A stretch of 64,000 nucleotides of DNA from Nemopilema nomurai (taxonomy: Eukaryota; Cnidaria; Scyphozoa; Rhizostomeae; Rhizostomatidae). The position numbers and the translations under genes are program-made. The stretch lies in assembly GCA_003864495.1 (NCBI GenBank), contig ML133383.1, forward strand, positions 8,230,880 through 8,294,879. Direction: 5' to 3'. The notes under the pieces were generated by a model. It saw only the letters and a list, made by a program, of their open reading frames with translations, made no database searches and was not told where the DNA came from. Shown piece after piece: positions 25,092 to 36,400 of this stretch (position 1 is the stretch's first letter; the number at the start of each line of letters is the position of its first letter).

Positions 25092-25451
25092 TCATCGTTT
25101 CCTCTTCATAACATCAATCTCCATTTTCAGCTTATCAATTTTTAACCTTCTTTCTTTAATTTCTTCTCGGACAGCTATGTTCTCGAGTTCCATTTCTTTC
25201 AGCTCTTTACAGGACGCCAACAACGGTGCATTCTTCTCCTCTAAACGTTTCTCTAGATTATTTATTTTTTGTAAAAGAGCGCTTTTATCTTCTCTCCATT
25301 TTTTGAGCCTTTCCTCTACTTTTTCCAAATACTCAACATCATGTTTTTCAAACTCCATTGCAAAATGTTTTGCCAGGCATCCTAGCAGATTCATGCAAAC
25401 ATCCACCCTGTTGTATTTGCCTCGTTTTGACCTAGAAATAGCTGACGTCAT
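25092..25451 (-). CDS. Small coiled-coil protein
   Basis: The minus-strand ATG at 25451 opens a 119-residue frame ending at 25092. After a basic start (MTSAISRSKRGK) and a short helix with NLLGCLAKHFAMEF, residues about 35-119 form one long predicted coiled coil: runs of Glu, Lys and Leu such as VEERLKKWREDKSALLQ and NLEKRLEEKNAPLL, with few helix breakers. There is no membrane segment. Its composition and length resemble small kinetochore, centrosome or cytoskeletal adaptor subunits, but I cannot name it. It stands alone in an A+T-rich region and is open without introns; a 5' or 3' non-coding exon cannot be excluded. Support is the clean ATG-to-stop frame with non-random composition. Confidence 0.5.
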   Translation of the reverse strand: MTSAISRSKRGKYNRVDVCMNLLGCLAKHFAMEFEKHDVEYLEKVEERLKKWREDKSALLQKINNLEKRLEEKNAPLLASCKELKEMELENIAVREEIKERRLKIDKLKMEIDVMKRKR

Positions 25452-27438
25452 GCTGCTAACTAACAGAAAGTTTCTTCGCAGCCTGTTTTATTTGCCTATA
25501 TCCAGGGATAAAGTGCTGGGAGGATTCATCAATTTGTTAAAATTTTCGAAAAGTTTCGGGGGGGGGGGGGGTTGGGGTGACTGATGGTCTCTTCAATGTT
25601 CACACTTCTGCTACCCCGCTAATTGTCCACCGTGTTCCCGTTAACCAAACTGTAAATATATTTTAACTGAATATACTCTTTTCAAAAGCATAATTAAGCT
25701 CACATGCTTACAAATAAGCTTATACTATGCATTTTCACCAGCCTCAGAATTTTTCCCTCACTTCCATTTCTTCTAAAACCAAGTTTAAGAAATAGTATCA
25801 CACAAAGAACGAGGTTAAGTGATAGGAAACAGTATGTTGATATCCTCGCACGCTGCAGTAAACCCCCCCCCCCCCCCACCCCTGTTAACATTCTAGGACT
25901 ACATCTCTGCCAGCGTTATACTGTTTTATTTTATGCAAACACTACCATTTTAATCATCTAGGCCTGTATTTTGTTTCTTGATTTACTGGATTATAAAGAT
26001 TTTTAGAACCCGAAACCTTTATAATCACGTTGGCATTCTAGCTGAATTTCGACGATAGCTACAAGACATGTGTTTGCATGGGTGTCAAGATTTCGTCACC
26101 ATAAAAGATTTAATTTTTAATTTTTTTTTCAAACTCACTTGCAATGCCGAATAGAAAGAGTTTAACTAAAAGCAAACATCATGCAGCTATTATAGCCATG
26201 AGGAGGAAATTGTGGAATAAATGCAACACAATGATTTAAACCCAAAAGCTAACGTTACAATATGTACAGAAAAGAAATTAAAGGCCAAAAATACAGCTCA
26301 GTCAACAGTTATAGCGTAAGTCCTCGAATAAGCTCCCACCTTCGAATAATCCCCCACCCTCGTATAAGCCACCCCTTGAGTAGGCCCCCACCCAGGAATT
26401 CATTTTTGCAAATAAGCCCCTTCCCTCGATGGGGCCTTATTCGAGGGAACTTGCGGAGCCAATCAAGCTTATTCCGGAGAAGGAAGAAAATACTTTGATG
26501 CGGTTGGTATTGATGCTGCAACACCAGAAGAACTGACAATTGATTCAGATAACGACAGTGATGACGATGAACAAGTAGTAATTAACTAATTGTTCTTGCG
26601 AAATAGATTCTTGTTAAGTTTCAATTTTGCTGATTGAGAAAATTGTCGTTTTTTCATGTCAACTTCAAAGAAAAATGCTAAACTTGTAAATAAGCCCCCC
26701 TTCGAATAAGCCTCCACCCAGAAATTTATTTTTTGCAAATAAGACCCCAGGGGCTTATTCGAGGATTTGCGGTATCTTATAAAGGAATCTACCTTGACTG
26801 TATTGATCCCTACTTATATTCAACATATTTCCCGCTCATAAATCTCAAGTCTATAGTCCTTAGTTATTTGGAATCATAGCATTTGATTATGCTCCTTATA
26901 CGGAAAAAGGAGATCCCATTTGGAGACCTTTTTGCGCTTAAAATTACAGACTAAGACCCTGTGCAGTATGGACATAACTTTTACGAGACTACCGGACTTG
27001 ACTGGTATCGAACTAGGCCCATTCGTATATGTTCTTTTGCAAACCTCCCCATTATGGGAATCTAGTTATGATATCGCAAATTCGCATCATAGTTAATGCA
27101 AACATGTAATCTAATATCCAACTTTTTTGGTCGGCATTCTTGTGGCGCTTGAAAAAGTCTTGTATTTGAATTTTTTCAGGCTATAAATTCCTTCATTTGA
27201 ATGTTATTCTTTTCATAATTCACGCCTAAGCAATATTTATAAATACACTCAAGCAAATGTGCGCAGGGAAATATTAATACTGTGAAAATCTTTAACCCCC
27301 GGCTGTAGGCGACAGAAAGCAAAGTTTGTTCAGCTCAAAGGAGATCTCCTAGTCGAGTGGATAATAAGGGCCAATGCTTTCCAAGCCAGAAGGAAATTGT
27401 AAACAGTGAAATGAAGAGGTGGCAAATTTGTGGCAAAG
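25452..27438. other. Intergenic, with homopolymers and one transposon remnant
   Basis: The stretch separates the minus-strand coiled-coil gene from the plus-strand TMEM163-like gene. It holds a G run at 25558-25571, a C run at about 25863-25877, and the inverted-repeat element 26311-26775. I see no gene. Confidence 0.65.
26311..26775. mobile_element. Non-autonomous DNA transposon with inverted termini and a transposase-like tail
   Basis: The left end (about 26313) reads TAGCGTAAGTCCTCGAATAA and the right end (about 26774) is its near-perfect inverse, ending GAGGATTTGCGGTA. Inside each end are further degenerate copies of CTCGAATAAGCCCC on either strand. A plus-strand open frame at 26473-26589 reads GRKYFDAVGIDAATPEEL, then an acidic DSDNDSDDDEQ tail and a TAA. 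It looks like the C-terminus of a transposase left after internal deletion. A TA at each end is compatible with a Tc1/mariner or pogo-type insertion, but that is inference. The same terminus occurs in the element at 37292-37610. Confidence 0.75.
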
Positions 27439-30400
27439 ATGAATAGACAAGAGGAAATATCTTTGCTGGAGAAGGCAGACGGCAATGAAAGCGAAGATGC
27501 GCGTATGTATCTATGTCCTCTTGTAGGAAGCCCAAATAATCCGCGAAGCTCGCGTGTTTTTTATCGTTAATCTTGGGCTTTGAGAAGGCCCGGGAAAGCA
27601 GCAAAACAATGGATGTTATATGCTAACAGTGATGCAGATTTTACAAAGCAAATCGTTTCATCGCCGCTGAATTACAGAACTTCTCCCGTAGTTCTTTTCC
27701 CCCGCTTTTTATGGCTTCAGACTACGATGATACCTTGCTCCTTTCTGAAATGAAATCTATCGAATTGAACGTGTAATAACATCTACTTCGTAGAACGTTT
27801 GTTCTCTCTAGTAAGCGAGATTATTTTTGAGTTAGATGAAGATAATTTTTCGGGAAGCGAAATCGTATCTTGTCAGCAACCTGTTTTTGTACGAAGGCGG
27901 TAAACAAGTTTAATCTGTCCTTGTTAAGTGCTGTTGTATCTAGCGCTGTGGCCAATACACTTTTTTCATAACATTTAGACAGGCATTTGAATAGAGCCTA
28001 AGAAGTTGTGGCGTGGTTTCTTTGCTTCAGTTTCATGAGATTTTAACGTTGCGCGAAGAACCTGGCTTGAAGATATATTTTGCAAGTATCTTTTTCGCAC
28101 GTGTGCAAAACATTGGTCGTTAGAACGCCATTAATCCACGCTCCACGTTGCTATAGTCTTCAATGGCGATCAACCCCGAAAAAGGGTAATAATAGGTGGG
28201 GGTAAGTAGTACACGATGAATCTCCGAATGTTGGAGGAATTTCCATGCTTAGGATTACCCTTGAGAATGCCCAGCCGATGAAAGGTTTGAATTTTGAAAG
28301 TCTTTCAGAAAACATTTGTCGAGAAATCACCTGCCACTTCGCTGATGAAGCCTTTCATGTGTATATAGAGGCTAATTTTCATTGTGCTTTCTTTTATTCT
28401 AGCAGATGAAAGAGAAATAGACAGCCATTTGCACAATGCATATTGGAGAAAAACTGTTCTGGCTTTATCAGCTTTGTCAGTTCTAATACAACTCGGTCTT
28501 GGAGTCTCCATTTTCGGTAATCTTTCTTTGTCTTTCAAACTATGTTCTGTTATCTTAGATCATCATGCATTTGTCCTTTTCAATGTGGGAGACAGGTATG
28601 TTTAGAGTTTCACTGTGTTATCCAATTCTTATGTAAGAAGTGGGAAGACGCTGTCTGAACTTGTATTACGGATAATTGGGGTGTAGTCTGCACTGTTGTC
28701 CTTAAATATTGACGTTGTACTACAATACGTCATTATATCACACATTACCCATTTTATAACACATTTGAAGGCAATTGGTATTTTATTGAACCGCGATGTG
28801 TATGTATTGAATTGGATGGCATTGTGTTTCTTGACGGCAGTGGCTATTGGCATTGAATTGGATTGCACTGTGTTTCTTGAAGGAAGTGGCTATTGGTATT
28901 GAATTGGATTGCACTGTGTTTCTTGAAGGAAGTGGCTATTGGTATTGAATTGGATGAAAATGTTTTTAGAACAGGAAGTATAGAAAAAGAGAAGCTTATT
29001 TAAGCAGAAAATCAAACAATGTTAGTGCGTCTTGTCTTCACCAGTAATCAAATTATCTCGCTCATCTTTTTAACTTCGCAGCGAATTTCACCAGAAAATT
29101 TGATTTTGATTTCCATGTAATAGCGATATCGCGGCGAATTCTCTGTGAATTCTAAGTTTTTATCTCTTGGCGCCCATTTCCAAAACTTCAAGCATGGTGA
29201 ATATGAATAAAATATGAATATGAATATGAAGAAAGAAATTAACAATTTAGAAATTATTAGAGTTGAAACGTAAAGCATTTAGAAAAAGGAGAATTTCAAC
29301 TGTTGGTAAGAGACTAGAGGCTACATGAGTACATTTGCCAATGTTTCCTTGGTTGTTTCAAAAACCTCGAAGAAAAATACCGTGTTTGATTGGCTACCGC
29401 TATTTGAAAAATTATTTCGTCACCAAAAAGGAAACGCTTTCCTACTTGCAAATTCGCTGCGAGATCAATATCCTGGACAGCGCATGCCTAGATGAGTTTA
29501 TCAGTGATTTCGCCGTGAATTCGCTGCCAAATTCGCCTCGTGGAAATCAGCCTTAAAGCCACTCCCCAGTGTTTTGTAATGCCCTGGTTTTGTAGGAACA
29601 TATTTTGATAGACTAAACAGATAATAACCAACAATGTGTGTTCATTGCTGAACGCGTTTCGCATGAGCTTACTTCAAGGTCACCAGAACCACAGATTTTT
29701 TCTTGGGAAACAGTAAAGAAACCTATATTCTAGAGCAACCCGAGCTGTTTCTTGAGACTGTTTATCATAAATTCATCTGACTGTTTATCATAAATTAATA
29801 CTGTTTATCAAGTAATTCTATCAAAATGATGGGAGCTTCACAGTATCAGGAGGGTTTTGTGAAAAGAATGCACTCTATGTGGTGTATCTTAAAACTGGCA
29901 AAATATTCCTCGAATAAGGAATTGTTCTCTACTTTCTTGTTACCATTCGCTAACATCATTCTGGTAACATGTTAATAACGATAATAATAATATAATAATT
30001 TATACAGGGCTGCCTTTTCAGCAACAAAGGTGGTATTGTCAACAAGGGCCCTGTTAATACTTCTGTTTCTTCATTTTTATACTATGATAACGTTTTCTCT
30101 CTGCTTCTAGTTTTTGCATGGATGCAGAAAACCCCTGGTGGGCTTGGACTGGCTGTAAGTACGTTAAAGTTTTAGTAGTTTGAATAGACATGTGTAGATT
30201 ATCAAAAGTGTATGCGGATCATTTGGCAAACGATACTGAACTCATGGAATTTCACTACGAGAGAATTTCTTCGCACACTTTTGTCGCCTAGAACACCATA
30301 TTCTTGAAACGTTTGAGCGAGACTATTATCACTATGTTTCCTGGCTTCGATTATTTTATTTTCTTGGATGCGAACCATGAATTACATTCAATGAAACACA

Positions 30401-33400
30401 GTATTTGTACACAGACCCAATCGGACCCAATTTGAATTCATTAAACTATTTTTCTACCTTTTGTAATAACAAATAAATAAAACTTAACCAGAAGTAGACT
30501 ATTTCTCAAGTTAACAATCAAGATGTTCAGTTTAGTCAATTTTGCAAGTGAAAAACCTTAAAATACAGATTTAAACCCGTGAATCTAAAAAGAACTGGCT
30601 GCTGCCACCATATTTGCCAGCTTTCGTTCGGCGAGGTCGATGGGCAAGAAAATCATTCCGCAATCAGGAGCGATAATCAAGCGCTCTTTCGGCATGTGCT
30701 GTAGTACATCTGAAATGTGCTGTGTGATTTCTTCCACTGTCTCCACTCGACTTTTGACCACATCAATGACGCCAAGAACGATCTGAAAAAGACGTGCATT
30801 CAATAAAAACAGCCACTGATCTGTCTTGGTAAAAGTTTTCGAAAAAAGTAGAGGATTCTCCACCCTTGGTACCAGACCCCTTGATACATAGTGGGTCTGG
30901 TACCCAGGGTAAGGATCCTCGTACTGCTTAAGTAAATGCTGCATACCTCAGGGTAACATCTGGTGATAACATTTTCAAGCCAACATCTTTCTAGGAGACC
31001 TTCACCTAGGCGACGTTGTGGCTGTTGTCTGTCTAAGTGAATGTCTTGTCTGCATGACTGGTCTTTAATTTATCGGTACGAAAACTCACCTTGATTTTCT
31101 TGAACGCTTTAAAGAGCTCAGGGCTATTTCTTCTGTGTGCATCTTCGATCGAAAGGGCGTCGAATCCAGCGTTGTCAAGGCCTTCTGCCAACATCAAATA
31201 GGCCCCTTTATCCGCCTTTTGGTAGTCGGTTTGGTCCTGAACAGGGTAAACATGATATTTGTACAATTATTTGAAGAAATAATTTTTATGTTCTGTTGTC
31301 GCTTTTTAGACACAGTGTTTCAATTTTTATCTTCAGTTACCTACAGACAACATGATCTGACTTTATATTTTTTTAAAATTTTCTATCTTTTAGTAATTGG
31401 TCTTTATGTTTCCATGATTTCACATTTACCCAGCATGTAACCAGTACAAACGGCTGTATTATTGGATTCGAGCATTTTTTATCTTCATTTATGGCAAAAA
31501 TGGATCATAGAAATGGAATCTCCATGTTTAAATTAGTCTGTACCTAAAATTTCTGAGTGTTTGGACCGTAAGGCTGCGAATAAACCCATTCTAGAAATTT
31601 AGCTTCCTATACACTCTAGAATTTCTGCTGCCGCAAATTGCGGTCAAATCGCATAAGATATCTAAATATTCAAAACAAAGTAGCTCGCGACCAAATAACA
31701 TGAAGTTTTCAGTATAATCTAAGTTAAAGATCAGGATTTCAATTCTGATGTTAATTTTTGAGAAAGAGCCGCGGATGCCAAGATACAAAATCGATAACGC
31801 CAACCCGAATCGGAGAATATTGAACACGCATTGAAAGCTGTATAGAGTTGGTTCTTCTGCCCCTTAACTGAAGGCTGGCTGGACAAGAATTGAAAAAAGT
31901 GTTAAACTTTGCTCCTTGAAATATTCAATTCGTTGAATCAAGGCGTTCGGAAGACAATAGTTATGATAACCAATAAAATTCCCCGCAGTAAGCTGGGTGT
32001 GCAGTGGTTAGGGTCTGATAATTACCAAGTATTGTGGATAGCCACAACAGGCGTGAACTGTTTTGAAGCACTCTGCTGGTACTCCACTGAAGCAAGATGA
32101 CAAATACTTGACACCGTATTCCAGACCCTTGTCAGGGTATCTCATCAACACTGGCTCGTCAACCTGGGAATAAGAAATGACTTCCATAGAAAAGCAAATA
32201 ATTTCAAAAGAACTTTTGTATCTAACCTCAATAGAGCGTAATTGCGCATGTGTTTTCACAAGGTGATGGGTGTCATGAAGGGCTCTTCTTGGGTGTCATG
32301 AAGGGCTCTTCTTGGCCCCGCGCTTGTTACCAGGCCTCTTTTCGCTCGTTTCGTGTTACTTTCGTGTACTCTGCACACCTTTGGCCTTCCCTAGACACCT
32401 TGACCTTTGTAGCCACATCATTTGCTTTGAGACAGTCTTCTTACGTGTGTACTTGCAACGTGGCTATTGCATGGTGCCTTTTACACCTCATTGCAATTAT
32501 TCGCACCCACATCAAACGTGTCTTTGCATTTTTTCGAAAATAAAGCACTCAGAGACCAAATCAAATGCAAAAATTAATGCGATGTCTTTACCTGAATTTC
32601 CTTGCACCCTGCCTTTGCCAGTAGTTTCAGCTCGATGTTGATGCATTTCGCGAGGTCATCCAACAATTTCTCCTCGTCGTGGTAAAAATCGTCGCAAAAA
32701 GTATCCATTATCGTCAGCGGTCCAGGCACTGTCACTTTGAGTGGCTTCTCGCTCATTTTCTGGCTCCTTCTCCACTCTTCTGTCATGAACCCTTCGTTGC
32801 CTTTATGTGACACTTTTGCCATGATTATTGGTAAAAGTCCTTCCCAAGCACCGTTTCTGCAGAGCTTTTTCTTAGTGTTTACGAAGTCGAACCCATTTAG
32901 GCTTCTGCAGAAACTGTAAATGTATTTCTCTCTCATTAACTCGCCGTCCGTGATAGTTGTCAACCCGACTTTCGCCTGCAGGTCAATAATCTCTTGCGTT
33001 GCCCTCGTGAGTTGGTTTTCCATGTCTTCAGAGTTTTGGTTTGCGATGGCGGCATTATATTCTTTCACGAACTCCTTGACTTCTTGGCCTCCTTTCACCC
33101 AACAAGGAATCTGCAGATAATTGGGCTTCGGCATACTGCCAATCACTGTTGTAGGTAGGCCCGACATTTTTTCGTAGTCGAAGTTCGACAGCTTCCCTTG
33201 AATCGACTGAGGCACGCAATGTTGTTGGCCACCTCCGTCATCAAAACTGGTCTACCTTCTACGCAGGGTATCGTTTGCTTTTGTTTCATCGATTGTTAAC
33301 CGAAGCGACGCCATTGTTCTTGCTTCTCGCAGTCTGACTTCGAACAAATGTCGATTAGCCCCTCGGTAGACATTGACTTCCGCTACAGCTTTGATTGGTC

Positions 33401-36400
33401 TAAATCGTATGACGCTTTGTATTCGAATCCACGTGATTTCCGGCTACATCCAGTTTGAAAAACTTTTTTCCTGTTTGAAACCTGTTGATTTTTTTCGGTT
33501 CAAGACGATCTTTCACGCTCACCTGTCATTTTCATTCAAATAATATTACAACTTATTCAAATAACATTACAACTAATCACTCAAACAGCAGGAATTAATT
33601 TATTTTAATCGGTAGAGTTATTTCTCGCACGTTTTTAAGATTGAAAATGCGGCCTAGTTTTAGCAAGCCTTTCCTCGCATGTCGGGTCATTATGTGACCT
33701 AGTTTGACCCATCTTGAATAGGTTTCAGCAGGTGGTTGTGAATATGAAAATTCATTAAAGAGCAATAAGCTGGATGGAGGCAAGAGGATGATTTCCAATT
33801 TCCACTGGTGTAACAGATCGTAGAACTTTTTTGTCTAACAGCTCTAGTTCACTTGCATGGTTTTCGTGTTTGTTTTTTTACCTTAAGTGCAAGTCAAAGA
33901 GCAGATGACCCACAAGCTCTGAGTTAATACCAACATTTCCTAAGTTTTGCAAGGAGCAAGCCTAGCTTGAATGTCTAGCAGATGAAGACGGTCATGTTGT
34001 AACATTTCCTTTGTAAATCTTAGACTTTAATTATTCTAAAAGACAACGCGTGCGGACATAAATTTCAGCCTGCTATTTTTGCGAGGATTTATATTTGATG
34101 ACCACTTGAAGTTGCTGAAGTCATGTAAAATACTATTCGTTGGCAAAGAAATGCAAAGATTTGTATCAATCTACCAGAGTAATATACATGATTGCATTGG
34201 AAATGTCCCTGTAAGTTACTGTATCCACTCAACGATAGCCAGTAAAAGGCCAAGGAATTTACAGAATGCACAAAAACAAAGTCAAATTATAAACACAACA
34301 ATGCATAAAATGGTTTGTTGCTATAAGTTATGGGGAATTTATGTTTTATCAACTGGTTTGGAATAAGGGAGATTCAGATAAGGATATAATTTTATGAATA
34401 TCTTAAATTGTATGCTTTTGCTGATTATGGCTTTTTGGTTAAGGACCAACTCCATGCCAGCGGTGCATATTTGAAAGTTCCTTTAATTTAGTGAAGAAAA
34501 GGATGGTCATGACATCGTTCAAGGGTTTTAATTCATGTTGAAGTAATGTTTGGAGAATTTTGAAAAGTTTGGACATTGCAATGGCCATATCATGAACAAA
34601 AAGGATCCTCTTAGAAGATGTTATTGCTGCTGCAACAGTGAAATCAAATGCATGTGTAGTACAATTACTTTAAGCTCGACTTTAAGAAAAACATGAAGTT
34701 GACGTGAGGAATCAAAAGTGGCAGCTCTAGATGTAGCAAAAGTGAAACTTACCTAAACTAATAACTGTTTTCTTCTAACTGAACACTAAAGGAGAAACTT
34801 CAAACTTCACTAAGCAACAATGAAGTCTCCAACAATAAAGTCGAAAAGGAATCTAGAGGCGAGCCTTAGACCTTATCAACTCACATCAACTGTCAACTTG
34901 CTTTTGATAAGTGGAATTCGGAGTCTGCCTCTGACATACGTAGGAAAATTCTCGTATCAATGAGACATGTGAAGAAGAAGGCGCGTGTTCTTCAAACCTG
35001 TTTTGAATGCTTTATCTAACGAAAATCTAATTTGAACCAATAAATAATCTTACATTTTACAGCTACATTTTATCAAGACAAATAAAGCTATTTAACCAAA
35101 GGCAAATGAATTAAGTCAATTTTTCGAGTGATGAACATTGAATGAAAACACAACTGAAGACTCGTGAATCTAAAAAGAACTGGCTGCTGCCACCATATTT
35201 GCCAGCTTTCGTTCGGCGAGGTCGATGGGCAAGAAAATCATTCCGCAATCAGGAGCGATAATCAAGCGCTCTTTCGGCATGTGCTGTAGTACATCTGAGA
35301 TGTGCTGTGTGATTTCTTCTACTGTCTCCACTCGACTTTTGACCACATCAATGACGCCAAGAACGATCTGAAAAAGACGTGCATTCAATAAGAACAGCTC
35401 CACTTCTCCTTCGTTTGATGGCAATTTTCAGACATTGGAGCCAGTGGCCGATGGGCTAATCTTTCACAAAAGTGTCCCCTTATTGCTGAAAAATGGTCCT
35501 TTTTGCAAATATACACTTGAGGCCTCCCGTGCTGATAAATAATGTCTTGAAATGAGCACCATGAAAGGAAGTAAAATTGAAGATAATGCGTAGTTTACTT
35601 CCATTAAGTATCGTGTGTTTAGTTTAGTCATTATGCCTTTAGTCTGCGAAATCCTTAGGGTGGACATGAGTATGTTCTCGAATCTTTGAAACATTAGATT
35701 GTGCCGCCTTACCCTTGACTTAAAGGCTTTCCGTCACTCATAGACTAGCATCAATTATAAAAAGTACTTAATTAATGATAAAATGTCTCTGTTCACTACT
35801 TTTGTGCGACACGTTACTTGAGCTGTCTATGTAACTTGCCTATGTTTAATCGGTTACACGCTTTCTATAAGAATACCTTTCGCTTTCTAAAATCAAATTC
35901 GAATTTAGTTATACCATAATCATATGTGCTCATTAAATGTTGAACATGCTTTTTACGAAATCAAGGAATCACAACGGCATTTTCCCTTAACCACACCCTT
36001 ATTTCTCAGGTCATTCCCCTTGAGTCCACCATGGCCAGTGAAAATATTTGAGCAACCTCATTTTGTTGAAATTTGTTCTAATTTGGTTTATGAAAGCCAT
36101 TAATTGAAAGTTTTAATTTTTAGATGACCTTGATTCTCGCTAACAGTCGACCCGTTTCCCAGAGTCTGTCTCCTATTATTCGATTAAAATCAACATTCAG
36201 ACCAGAAACCAAACGTAATTAGACGCTTTATGTGGCTGATCAAGCATATAGTCTTAAAATTGTCTTCATTTGCACGAAAGAAAACTCACCTTGATTTTCT
36301 TGAAAGCTTTAAAGAGCTCAGGATCATTTCTTCTGTGTGCATCTTCGATCGAAAGTGCATCGAATCCAGCGTTGTCTAGACTTTCTGCTAACTTCAAATA

